DNA of 20,839 nucleotides, taken from contig JALZUI010000028.1 of the NCBI GenBank assembly GCA_023301545.1, positions 1 to 20,839 on the forward strand, given 5' to 3'. Each line of letters starts with the position of its first letter. Position 1 is the first letter of the stretch. The translations under genes were made by a program, and so were the position numbers. This document shows positions 1 through 6,975 of this stretch, piece after piece. The DNA comes from Akkermansiaceae bacterium (lineage in GTDB: Bacteria; Verrucomicrobiota; Verrucomicrobiia; Verrucomicrobiales; Akkermansiaceae). The notes beneath the pieces are model-generated. The model had not been told where the DNA came from, ran no database searches, and saw only the letters and a program-made list of their open reading frames with translations.

Positions 1-892
1 TGAGGAAGTCGAGCTGTTGAGCTTGGGGTTCGAGCTGGCGGGTGATTTGTACGGCCTCTGTCACTAAATGCGCGCCTTGCTGGATGAGGAGGTTGCAGCC
101 TGCCGAGCTGGTTCGGTCAATCGGTCCAGGAACGGCAAAAATTGGACGCCCTCGCTCCTTGGCAAAATTCGCGGTGATCATTGCTCCTGAGCGCTCGGGC
201 ATTTCGGTGACGAGTACGCCCTTAGCCCAGGCGGCAACTATGCGGTTCCGTTGTGGAAAGGTTTGCTTATCTGGGTTGGTGTGTAAGGGGTATTCGGAGA
301 CCACGGCGCCTTGTTGGCTGATCTCACGGGCGAGTTCGATATTTTGCTTAGGGTAGAGAGAGCATAGACCCGAGCCGAGAACGGCAATGGTGCGTTGCCC
401 TGCCAGTAAAGCGGCTCGGTGTGCGAGGGTGTCAATCCCTAGAGCCATCCCTGAAATGATCGTATGCCCTGAATGCGCGAGATCCCGAGAAAGCTGGGTG
501 GTAACAGAGCGTCCGTAGTTGGTGGTCTTACGAGAGCCGATGACGGCGACGGGAGAGCGGTCTTCCTGTGGGCGGAGAGTGCCCCAGACATATAAGAGAA
601 CTGGAGCATCCTTAACTCCTATAAGGGTGGCAGGCCACTGAGAGGAATCGGGAGTGATAATCTCAATACCATGCCGCTCACACTCCTCTAATTCACGGGC
701 CGGATTGGCATGCTCTGACCAGTTAGAGAGTAATTCGACGGTCCGTTTACAGCGAATGACGGAGCTAAGCGCCTCTACATCCGCCTGCAAAACATCCAGA
801 GCAGTTCCAAAACGGGAGAGCAGCTGGCGGATCCCTACGGGGCCAAGCTTCGGGAGAGTGTTGAGGGTTACTAAGGCTTCTATTTCCGTCAT
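1..892 (-). CDS. dprA: DNA processing protein DprA (partial, C-terminus cut by window edge)
   Basis: DprA loads RecA onto incoming single-stranded DNA during natural transformation and acts in the cytoplasm. The frame is open from an ATG at 892 to the window edge (297 codons), so the C-terminus, including any winged-helix domain, is not visible. Residues about 11-25 look like the N-terminal helix-hairpin-helix. The Rossmann-like core follows with the family signatures GSRKTTNYGR (119-128), SGMALGID (147-154), AHRAAL (157-162), GSGL (173-176) and FPQRNRI (212-218). An in-frame TAA lies just upstream, which leaves only this ATG or a GTG two codons earlier; neither has a clear Shine-Dalgarno. 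The gene follows the thioesterase gene by about 70 bases on the same strand and may share its transcript. No other competence gene is visible. Identification is secure from the motif set. Confidence 0.95.
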   Translation of the reverse strand, partial: MTEIEALVTLNTLPKLGPVGIRQLLSRFGTALDVLQADVEALSSVIRCKRTVELLSNWSEHANPARELEECERHGIEIITPDSSQWPATLIGVKDAPVLLYVWGTLRPQEDRSPVAVIGSRKTTNYGRSVTTQLSRDLAHSGHTIISGMALGIDTLAHRAALLAGQRTIAVLGSGLCSLYPKQNIELAREISQQGAVVSEYPLHTNPDKQTFPQRNRIVAAWAKGVLVTEMPERSGAMITANFAKERGRPIFAVPGPIDRTSSAGCNLLIQQGAHLVTEAVQITRQLEPQAQQLDFL

Positions 893-964
893 GGTCACTC
901 TACACGATTAGCTCATACGAACACCATTATCAACAATTTAATTCAACTTTGATCTCGAAGGGCG

Positions 965-1375
965 TTAAGCCTCTTCCTTTAGGAGGGAGATAACCTCGGC
1001 AGGAATACGCACAGGTCGCCCTTGGGGCATTTGTACGACTGCTAGTTTTTGCCTACAGGTTATGTAGAGGGTATCTGGATTTTCTGCGTTTCTGACCTCG
1101 AACTCACACCAGAAGGAAGTGCGAGTATGTTCTGCGATCGTTCCTGTAATAGCGAGCCGGTCTCCGAGGGTGGCAGGCTTTCGGTAATCGATTTCTGTTC
1201 GTGCAACGACGGGGAAAATCTGCGTTTCAGACATTTCTTTAAGATCAAACCCAACTTCTTCGGCAAGAAGTGTGCGGCAGGTTTCGATCATCCGGAGGTA
1301 GGCAATATTATGGACGACACCACCAATATCGGTGTCGAAGAACATGACTTGCTCAGTGGTCGTGTAATGAGGCAT
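965..1375 (-). CDS. Acyl-CoA thioesterase of the 4HBT/YbgC hot-dog family
   Basis: This is a small cytoplasmic hot-dog-fold thioesterase of 136 residues, the usual family size, which would hydrolyse acyl-CoA thioesters. The N-terminus has the family signature FFDTDIGGVVHNIAYLRMIE (residues 12-31), where Asp16 is the expected catalytic residue and the small residues before VHN shape the active-site loop. I chose the ATG at 1375 because the upstream alternative at 1399 is a TTG inside the preceding gene and homologues begin close to the signature. The start lies four bases after the stop of the PIN-TRAM gene, so the two are probably co-transcribed. The substrate cannot be told from sequence: YbgC-like enzymes act on short-chain or phospholipid-related thioesters, FadM-like ones on long-chain acyl-CoA. 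There is no Tol-Pal gene nearby to favour a YbgC role. Confidence 0.85.
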   Translation of the reverse strand: MPHYTTTEQVMFFDTDIGGVVHNIAYLRMIETCRTLLAEEVGFDLKEMSETQIFPVVARTEIDYRKPATLGDRLAITGTIAEHTRTSFWCEFEVRNAENPDTLYITCRQKLAVVQMPQGRPVRIPAEVISLLKEEA

Positions 1376-1379
1376 TGTA

Positions 1380-2414
1380 TTAGAGATCGAGTTCGGCAAA
1401 GACGAGTTGCCCAGACTTACTGTGTAGCTTGCTAATGATGACGATATTCTGAGTCGTTCCGATGAGGCTCACCGCTTGGTTTACAACGATCATGCTGCCA
1501 TCCGAAAGGTAGCCGACACCCTGGTGCTCTTCCTTCCCTGTGCGGGAGATTGCGAGGCTGATTTTGTCACCCACCGCTACGGTTTGCTGAAAGGCTAAGG
1601 AGACTTCGTCCAGATTCATGACAGGTACGTTCTGGAGGCGCGCATTTTTGGTGAGGGAGCTATTGGTGGTAATGAGCTTGGCGTTATTAACGCGGGTCGT
1701 ATTGATAAGGCGGGACTCGAGGTCCCCAGAGTCGTTGGATTCTTGGCTGATATAGACAGTTAGTTTAACCTCTGGATCCTTTCGGAGGGTTTCTAGTACC
1801 TCTAGGCCTCGCTTCCCATTTGCTTTACGAGAAGCTACAGGATCGCTGGCGAGGAGGTTAACCTCGTTGAGAACATAGTTTGGCACGAGGAGGTGGCCCT
1901 CGATCACCTTGGTTTCAATCAACTCTACCAGGCGGCCATCGAGAATGACCGATTGATCGAGAATAACAGGGAGTTCGCTGACATTCGATTGGCGAAAGCG
2001 TACGTAAGGAACAATGAAGGCAAAGTCCTCTTGTCCGGAGCGGAGAGAAAGGGTGACTCCGAGGAATCCTAAAACGAGATAGCTTCCCAAGCCGAAAATT
2101 AAGAGGGCGGCCTCAGATTTAACGAGGTCATCAGAGTAGATCGCAATCAACTCTGCTAATGGAACCTTATTCAACAGCCAAGCGCAGAAAATTCCGATCA
2201 TGAGCCCAAATGTGGCATGAGAGAACGAGCGGAGGGTGAATTGGCGGCTCAAGTGCTCAATATAGATCACGGCCATGACCAAGATTACGGCCATGGGTAC
2301 GCTTTTAGAAGTCGGAACCTCTATGGAAGAGGAGACCGCCATTCCACAAAAAATAGCGATCAGCAAGAAGATGATTCGAGTGATGTTAATCTGTAATGAA
2401 GAGTTCGTACGCAC
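1380..2414 (-). CDS. Membrane-anchored PIN-TRAM protein (YacL-like)
   Basis: This 344-residue protein resembles Bacillus YacL: an N-terminal membrane part, then a PIN nuclease-like domain and a C-terminal TRAM RNA-binding domain. Hydrophobic segments lie at about 12-29, 40-53, 67-82 and 102-122. The PIN domain spans about 150-275, with DQSVILDGR at 153-161 and NE at 183-184; TRAM covers about 280-340. Two acidic positions of the family look changed: the usual Asp of the VDxKL-type motif aligns with Glu233, and that of the TND-type motif with Asn251. Nuclease activity may therefore be reduced. The start is a GTG at 2414 with no Shine-Dalgarno of its own; it overlaps by one base the stop of a 13-codon ORF that has a strong one. 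The thioesterase gene follows by four bases. The cellular role of this family is not settled. Confidence 0.85.
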   Translation of the reverse strand: MRTNSSLQINITRIIFLLIAIFCGMAVSSSIEVPTSKSVPMAVILVMAVIYIEHLSRQFTLRSFSHATFGLMIGIFCAWLLNKVPLAELIAIYSDDLVKSEAALLIFGLGSYLVLGFLGVTLSLRSGQEDFAFIVPYVRFRQSNVSELPVILDQSVILDGRLVELIETKVIEGHLLVPNYVLNEVNLLASDPVASRKANGKRGLEVLETLRKDPEVKLTVYISQESNDSGDLESRLINTTRVNNAKLITTNSSLTKNARLQNVPVMNLDEVSLAFQQTVAVGDKISLAISRTGKEEHQGVGYLSDGSMIVVNQAVSLIGTTQNIVIISKLHSKSGQLVFAELDL

Positions 2415-2455
2415 TACGAGTGATTAAAAGCATTATGGGAGTATAAATCGAGCAT
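2414..2455 (-). CDS. Putative 13-codon leader ORF coupled to the PIN-TRAM gene
   Basis: A 13-codon ORF starts at ATG 2455 and ends in TAG at 2416-2414. It is preceded by AAAAGGAGGAATAATG, one of the strongest Shine-Dalgarno arrangements in the window. Its stop shares a base with the GTG of the next gene (TAGTG), the classic geometry for stop-restart translational coupling. The encoded peptide (MLDLYSHNAFNHS) has no recognisable function, so the act of translating it is the more likely purpose. Alternatively, a one-base indel separates this start from the PIN-TRAM reading frame, and these residues are really its N-terminus. Confidence 0.45.
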   Translation of the reverse strand: MLDLYSHNAFNHS

Positions 2456-2547
2456 TATTCCTCCTTTTGTAAACATCGAGAAAATGACGACTTATAACCC
2501 ATGCGCAGTGAACATGAGTTAGCGAATTGTGAAATTGATTCAGGGTT

Positions 2548-2576
2548 TTGCAATACGGGTTAACTGTGTTTATAAT
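2548..2576 (+). promoter_or_regulatory. Sigma70-like promoter on the plus strand
   Basis: TTGCAA (2548-2553) and a perfect TATAAT (2571-2576) are separated by exactly 17 bases. Transcription would start near 2583 and run rightward into the non-coding region, opposite to both flanking genes. Matching -10 hexamers at the right distance do arise by chance, so this is a prediction from spacing and consensus only. Confidence 0.45.
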
Positions 2577-2582
2577 TCACGC

Positions 2583-2672
2583 GTTTTGTTTTTTGTGTAA
2601 GCCTCAGAGAGAAAGATGAAGGAGGAGCCTGAGCCGGTCGAGCTAGAGTAAAGCCCTAGCTGCTTTTGTAAG
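2583..2672 (+). ncRNA. Candidate small RNA or micro-ORF transcript
   Basis: This is the stretch directly downstream of the plus-strand promoter. It contains a purine-rich segment with two GGA motifs (about 2619-2627) that would lie in the loop between CTCAG and CTGAG. It also contains an 11-codon ORF from ATG 2616 to TAA 2651. A hairpin AGCTAG/CTAGCT (2641-2661) follows, then GCTTTT, which could act as a weak terminator. Nothing identifies a known RNA family. The call rests only on the combination of promoter, folding potential and short T-run. Confidence 0.2.
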
Positions 2673-2676
2673 CTTT

Positions 2677-2703
2677 CTCACAAGTTATTCACAATGTGTT
2701 CGC
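2677..2703 (+). repeat. DnaA-box-like repeat, copy 1
   Basis: CACAAGTTATTCACAA (2679-2694) is repeated exactly at 3109-3124, and the flanks extend the similarity to about 27 bases with only a few differences, ending in GTTCGC. The core TTATTCACA (2685-2693) fits the DnaA-box consensus TTATNCACA. A further near-match, TTGTCCACG, lies at 2735-2743. Confidence 0.6.
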
Positions 2704-3064
2704 TTTTTGACGAGAGAAGGGGTTTTTCTTACAGTTGTCCACGTGAGAGCCCTTGAGACTGCTTTTATTAGGTTCTTAATAGAGGCCAGTGGAAAGAGAG
2801 CGAACTCAAACGAAAATAGCAGCTAGTTGAGATGAGTGATCTCTCTAATTTTGCACGAAAAATACTATTCGGAAGCGGGGAGATTGCTTGTGAAACCAGC
2901 TTTCGCCGTCATTTCCGATCATTTTTTACTATTTCAATTCTTCTTCCCTGAAGCAATGTAGGGGCTCAAGAAGGAACGCTCTTTATAAAGGATGGAGAGC
3001 TCATATTTTTGGCGATTTAAGAAGCGAAAACGAATTTTCAGCTGATGCGTTAGATCTACCCATA

Positions 3065-3087
3065 AAACCTATATTGTTGCTAGGTTT
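3065..3087 (-). terminator. Weak hairpin downstream of the exonuclease operon
   Basis: A perfect 7-bp inverted repeat, AAACCTA and TAGGTTT, encloses a 9-base loop. Read on the minus strand it follows the exonuclease stop by about 70 bases and ends in a short T-run. The stem is AT-rich and the run is short, so termination would be inefficient. Confidence 0.3.
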
Positions 3088-3106
3088 AGGGTATTCTGCC
3101 ATTTTA

Positions 3107-3133
3107 CCCACAAGTTATTCACAACGAGTTCGC
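3107..3133 (+). repeat. DnaA-box-like repeat, copy 2
   Basis: This is the second direct copy, 430 bases from the first and in the same orientation. The core TTATTCACA is at 3115-3123. It lies just beyond the stop codon of the exonuclease gene. Binding by DnaA is inferred from the consensus alone. Confidence 0.6.
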
Positions 3134-3154
3134 GGGTCGCGATAGTTTTCGCTA

Positions 3155-3718
3155 CTATCTAGCCCAATCGACTTCTACCTCTTCAATCCCGCCGTTTTTG
3201 TCATCGTATTTAATGAGTCCGTGTTCGATCCCAAATTCGTGAACAAAGCGGGTGACCTTAACATCATAGGCACAGTATTCGGCGATTTTCATCAAGTGCT
3301 CTTTGTTACCCGTGTTCTTGTATTCTTTCCACCATTTCAGGGCTTCGAGGCCGTCAGCGGTTTTAGCCATGCCGAGCGAGGCTTGTGCTAGGGAGTCGAG
3401 CTTGAGTCGCTTGCCCATGATTTGCTGAACATCGAGCATCATGTCGAGATTGACCGTTTGGCTCTCCATATCAATGATGGTGTAACCTTGGAGCACTCTG
3501 TAGTCAAAACCGATGTGATTGTAACCTACTACGAGATCGGCTTCTAGGAGCATCTGGACGAGCTCGTCCATTCCGTCTTCCCCAAAGATGTGATAACGAC
3601 CAGTCTTAGTGCTGTACGCGACTCCCACTGAGACCTTGAGATCGGCACAGTTCTTAAACCCACCGACATCACTGATGCTGCGCTGGGTCTCGAGGTCGAA
3701 GTAAACGATGTTTTTCAT
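3155..3718 (-). CDS. DEDDy-type 3'-5' exonuclease domain protein (RNase H-like)
   Basis: This 187-residue cytoplasmic protein has the motif order of the DEDD exonuclease superfamily: Asp8 and Glu10 in the first strand (FDLE), Asp72 in NHIGFD, and a final YCAYD (148-152) whose Tyr-x3-Asp spacing marks the DEDDy subgroup. Two metal ions bound by these acids would support removal of nucleotides from a 3' end. No polymerase, helicase or HRDC domain is attached, so it is a stand-alone nuclease; the substrate (DNA or RNA) cannot be told. Its ATG overlaps the TGA of the GYF-RDD gene (ATGA), which predicts translational coupling. It is the last gene of a three-gene run. It resembles proteins annotated as predicted exonuclease or YprB-like RNase H-like protein. 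Confidence 0.8.
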   Translation of the reverse strand: MKNIVYFDLETQRSISDVGGFKNCADLKVSVGVAYSTKTGRYHIFGEDGMDELVQMLLEADLVVGYNHIGFDYRVLQGYTIIDMESQTVNLDMMLDVQQIMGKRLKLDSLAQASLGMAKTADGLEALKWWKEYKNTGNKEHLMKIAEYCAYDVKVTRFVHEFGIEHGLIKYDDKNGGIEEVEVDWAR

Positions 3719-4644
3719 GAGGGGTCTTTGGGTGCCGCGGGCATGTTAAAGATCTTGCGGTAGTGAGCTTGGATTTCAGGGCTTTTTTCCGTAAGCTTGA
3801 TCATTGCTTTTCCTACCATCTTGGAAGTCGGCTGATGGGATAAGATAAAGTAGTAGGAGGCGGTAGAAACCATAATACCTAGCAGAATATAGTTAAAGAC
3901 CTGAAGAACGCTTATAGGTTTCACGGTCTCGACCTTGGTGCGACCAACAGCGTCCCAAGTGGTAAGCCCGCGTTGCTTAGTCGTAAAGTAGCTTAAGATC
4001 ATGGAGATAATGAAGTAGGGGGAAAGTCCGAGTGCCATCCCGAATAACCATGAGGCTCCCGAGCGAAAGAGGGCTCGGTTAAAGTTGAGCGGAGTCATCC
4101 CTGCGAGGGGGCGCACCCGTAAGCCTAGAATGGCTTTCCCAGGGGTTAAGCCAAAGCGGCTGAGCAAGAAGGCCTCGATTACAAAGAAGGGGATGAGGAA
4201 GATGATATTGATGACCTCGATCCGCTCATTAAAGCCGAATGGAAAGCCGAAAAAATTAGCAATGACAAAGAAGGTCATCGAATAGAGAAATAAGTCGAAA
4301 ACCTTAGCGAATCCTCGGCGAACCCAGTGGTGGTGCTCGACTTTTTCGACGTGGATAATGGCATCGGCAGGTAGCTTTTTGCCGGTAGCTTCTTCGATTT
4401 TTTGGTGGAGCTCTTTTTTGGCGGCTTCGAGTTCTACATCCAGGTCTGCGACCTCCTCAATTTCTTCTGCTTTTTCAAAGTAGGAGCGGAAGGCAGTGTA
4501 CTCTTGCAGGCTTTGCCAGTTGGGTAGGTCGGCGTGCCAGATGAGGTCTTGTTCAGTGAGCTTTTCCTCCTCGATCAGGGCACGAATGTCCCATTCCTTG
4601 AGAGGTCCTTTTTTTTCACCGCTTTGGCTAATCCAGTATTGCAT
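3715..4644 (-). CDS. GYF_2 and RDD domain membrane protein
   Basis: The N-terminal 50 residues form a GYF_2-type domain: a start YWISQSGEKKGPL, then a helix, then DLIWHADLPNWQSLQEY. A charged, probably coiled-coil linker follows (about 56-105). An RDD-type membrane domain begins near RRGFAKVFD (109-117), contains the characteristic GLTPGKAILGLRVR (165-178), and ends with RGLTTWDAVGRTKV (225-238). Hydrophobic segments lie at about 118-137, 146-162, 197-220 and 248-268; the last lies beyond the usual RDD domain. GYF domains bind proline-rich peptides, while RDD proteins are poorly understood membrane proteins, some linked to ion transport. The gene starts two bases after the permease stop and overlaps the exonuclease start, so all three are probably one operon. 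Function is unknown. Confidence 0.8.
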   Translation of the reverse strand: MQYWISQSGEKKGPLKEWDIRALIEEEKLTEQDLIWHADLPNWQSLQEYTAFRSYFEKAEEIEEVADLDVELEAAKKELHQKIEEATGKKLPADAIIHVEKVEHHHWVRRGFAKVFDLFLYSMTFFVIANFFGFPFGFNERIEVINIIFLIPFFVIEAFLLSRFGLTPGKAILGLRVRPLAGMTPLNFNRALFRSGASWLFGMALGLSPYFIISMILSYFTTKQRGLTTWDAVGRTKVETVKPISVLQVFNYILLGIMVSTASYYFILSHQPTSKMVGKAMIKLTEKSPEIQAHYRKIFNMPAAPKDPS

Positions 4645-4646
4645 AA

Positions 4647-6212
4647 TTAGAGGTCACGTAGGCTTTTAGCAGGATCATTGCGAGCCGCAAAGAGAGCCGG
4701 CAGGAGAGGGGCTAGGGAGCACATAATGAGTGCCAATGCGCTGACCCAGATCACAAGGCTGGGAGTGGTATGAGCGGGGAGTGCTTCCATTCCTTGGAAT
4801 TGAGCATTGAAGATGTCGAGGTTGAAGACGCTGAGGAGGAAGCTCTGGATCTGCACGCGGAAATGGATGACGGCGAGCCCTGAGAGAACTCCCAAGACGA
4901 TTCCGATCACCCCGATGACAACGCCTTGGATGAAAAAGACGGCACAAATTTGGCTAGGTTTGGCTCCAACTGCCAGCATGACGCCGATTTCCTTCTTCTT
5001 TTGTAAGGCAGTCAGGAACATCACGATCGTAATTAGGAAGGCGGCTCCGAGGGCGACGGTAGAAAGGACGAGAGCCATCATTCCTTCCTGCATTTTGACC
5101 ACTTGGAAAAAGTCACCGTACTGCGTCATCCAGCTGAACCCTTGCCAACCGTAGTCTAGTTCGTTGACAATTTGTTGCGTGACGACGTCTGCGGTATCAA
5201 CGTCATGAAGCTTAACGGAAAGGGCGCTGACCCCTTCATCCATCCCAGAGAGCTCTTGCGCGATGGGGAGAGGGATAAAAAAGTCAGGAGCGACGACTTG
5301 TTGGGAAATTCGGTAGACACCCACGATGGTGACATCTTTTGGCAGGACGATGGATTTGAGCTTTTGGAGCTCCGCATTGTCATCTGCTGAGTTATCAATT
5401 TCCATGAGATGAGTGATGAGGTGTCGCTCAATGTTAGCGACGGAGCCCTTTGGTAGGCGCCGAAGAGTAGGGCTGACCTTTTCACTATCGTAGATGATAT
5501 CCATGACGGCGCTAATGGTGGAGGACTCACCCTGACGAATTCCTCCCTCATGGATGGCGTAAAGCGCGTCATAGGCGGCTTGGAGGTCGTCTATGGTGAA
5601 GGTTTCGGCGGGCTTACCCGCGATTTGCGCATTTTTGAGGGCTGTTACGACGCGCTGGAGCTCTTGCCCGTAGGTTTCGCTGGCCCGGGGGCGCTCTGTG
5701 CGCTTGTAGGCGGCAAAGACTTCGTCAAAATTGCGGGTGGAATAAAGTTGTACGGTATCCCCCACGCTGAGACCAAATTGTCGCGCGCGGGATTCGAGGA
5801 TGAGAGCACGGGGTTCGAGCCCAAGGTCAGCTGAGCTCTGGCCGTAGTCATCAGCTAGAAGGTTTTCTAGGGCTTCAATTTGTGCAGGGTCCTGGGCGTC
5901 AATTCCTCGGTAGGAGATCGGAAGCTGGCGCTTGTTGAACTCGATAATAGCGTGATCATCGATCGTTCCTGCGATTTCTTTTACTTCCGGTAGCTTCCGA
6001 ATGCGTTCAGAGACCTGGTGCCAGTTGGTGATGGGCTCATACGACCCGGTGGGGGCGTGTTTGAGGGTAATGTGGGGGGAGAAGGCGAGAAGGCGCTTCT
6101 TAACCTCGATCTCAAAGCCGTCCATGACGGACATGACTACGATCAGAATAGCGACTCCTAAGGCGACTCCGAGGAGGGCCGCTGCAGAGATCACGGAGAA
6201 GAAGTTTCTCAA
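4647..6212 (-). CDS. LolC/LolE-family ABC transporter permease (enlarged, start uncertain)
   Basis: This is an inner-membrane permease of the LolC/LolE (FtsX/MacB-like) family, which with the LolD ATPase extracts lipoproteins for transfer to the outer membrane. It has one N-terminal membrane helix (about 9-30, ending in VVMSVMDGFE), a large periplasmic domain and three C-terminal helices (about 378-400, 425-450, 490-512) flanking the LQKKKEIGVMLAVGAKPSQI coupling segment. At 521 residues it exceeds the usual 400-415. The extra lies at about 162-293, a polar helix-rich insert between GDTVQLYSTR and PKDVTIVGVYR. The only usable in-frame start is TTG 6212, yet the conserved family segment STLALRYLNP is encoded in frame just upstream, so the true start is unclear. 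No lolD is adjacent. Confidence 0.85.
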   Translation of the reverse strand: MRNFFSVISAAALLGVALGVAILIVVMSVMDGFEIEVKKRLLAFSPHITLKHAPTGSYEPITNWHQVSERIRKLPEVKEIAGTIDDHAIIEFNKRQLPISYRGIDAQDPAQIEALENLLADDYGQSSADLGLEPRALILESRARQFGLSVGDTVQLYSTRNFDEVFAAYKRTERPRASETYGQELQRVVTALKNAQIAGKPAETFTIDDLQAAYDALYAIHEGGIRQGESSTISAVMDIIYDSEKVSPTLRRLPKGSVANIERHLITHLMEIDNSADDNAELQKLKSIVLPKDVTIVGVYRISQQVVAPDFFIPLPIAQELSGMDEGVSALSVKLHDVDTADVVTQQIVNELDYGWQGFSWMTQYGDFFQVVKMQEGMMALVLSTVALGAAFLITIVMFLTALQKKKEIGVMLAVGAKPSQICAVFFIQGVVIGVIGIVLGVLSGLAVIHFRVQIQSFLLSVFNLDIFNAQFQGMEALPAHTTPSLVIWVSALALIMCSLAPLLPALFAARNDPAKSLRDL

Positions 6213-6360
6213 TGGATTGAGATACCTCAGTGCAAGTGTAGAGCTGAAAGATTTCTTAGCGATGGCGAAAAGGTAGGGGGTGAAGGGCTCTGAGACAAAG
6301 AAAAAGTGAGGGATTTTTCTGCGGTGTAGAACTCCTAGTATTTATGTCTGTTAGGGGACT

Positions 6361-6873
6361 TTATTCCTCTTGCTGAAAAAGGCGAGATTCGGTGAGAAGG
6401 TAGGCCTGGGAGAATTTCCCTCCATTGTGTGTTTTACAGCAGCTGGAGCAGGCGCTAGGGCGTTTGACGGGGCGCACGCGGTCGAATTGGTAAGAGCAAT
6501 GCTTGCACGTATAGCGATAGTTTTTGCGCTGAGTACGGCGGGGGGCTAGGGGAAGGTTATGCGTGACCGATTCGTGAGGAATTCCGAGGTCTGCGCAGGC
6601 CTGTCGCCAGGGTAAGCCGTGCCCTCTGTGAGCGGTGCGATGCCAAGCGAGGAGGTGCGCGAGCTCGTGAAGTACGGTTGAATAGACTTCGCCCTCGCCA
6701 AAGGGGATGAGCTTTGGGTTCATTTCCACGGCCCATTCGGTCAACTTGGCGCGTCCTGCAGCGGTTCGCATACGAGGGTTCCAGGAGATGGTGAGACGGT
6801 CGGCAACGGTTAATTCATCAATCTCTCGCAACGCTTGATCAGCGTAGGAGGCGAGGTCACGGTTATGAATCAT
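6361..6873 (-). CDS. SprT-like zinc metalloprotein
   Basis: This 170-residue protein belongs to the SprT-like family, related to the DNA-protein crosslink protease SPRTN. The zinc protease motif HELAH is at 69-73 (His69, Glu70, His73), with a downstream GHGLPW (84-89) that supplies the third histidine. A C-terminal zinc ribbon is formed by CKHC (123-126) and CSSC (142-145). Both metal sites look intact. I chose the ATG at 6873; the GTG one codon earlier is equally possible, and a weak AGG-containing ribosome site lies at either. The gene is transcribed away from the glyoxalase gene, with about 100 bases between the two likely starts. Whether it is an active protease on crosslinked protein is family-based inference; bacterial SprT is little studied. 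Confidence 0.85.
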   Translation of the reverse strand: MIHNRDLASYADQALREIDELTVADRLTISWNPRMRTAAGRAKLTEWAVEMNPKLIPFGEGEVYSTVLHELAHLLAWHRTAHRGHGLPWRQACADLGIPHESVTHNLPLAPRRTQRKNYRYTCKHCSYQFDRVRPVKRPSACSSCCKTHNGGKFSQAYLLTESRLFQQEE

Positions 6874-6975
6874 CACCTAACTCATATTGTGATCTGAACG
6901 GAGGGAAAAGCCTTTTTTGAAGCGCGGTGTGGTATGAGGTTTGACAGATTAGGGAGAACCTCTAGCGTTAAGCCG

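Larger units (their letters stand above)
2456..3154. other. Long non-coding region between the PIN-TRAM and exonuclease genes
   Basis: About 700 bases hold no convincing protein-coding gene on either strand; all frames are interrupted by stops. The region must carry the promoter of the PIN-TRAM operon and the end of the exonuclease transcript. It also holds a plus-strand promoter-like pair near 2548-2576, two near-identical DnaA-box-like repeats (2677-2703 and 3107-3133), and inverted repeats at 2641-2661, 2829-2843 and 3065-3087. A further 6-bp inverted repeat (GATAGT/ACTATC, 3141-3159) overlaps the stop codon of the exonuclease gene. I see no match to RNase P RNA, tmRNA or SRP RNA signature motifs. 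Confidence 0.6.

Noticed and set aside
42..356. Plus-strand open frame of 104 codons
   Set aside because: It is antisense to dprA, which has all family motifs on the other strand.
1049..1435. Plus-strand open frame of 128 codons
   Set aside because: It is antisense to the thioesterase gene and the end of the PIN-TRAM gene, with no protein-like features.
2415..3154. Structural RNA gene (RNase P RNA, tmRNA, SRP RNA, tRNA) in the large gap
   Set aside because: None of the signature motifs of these RNAs was found on either strand.
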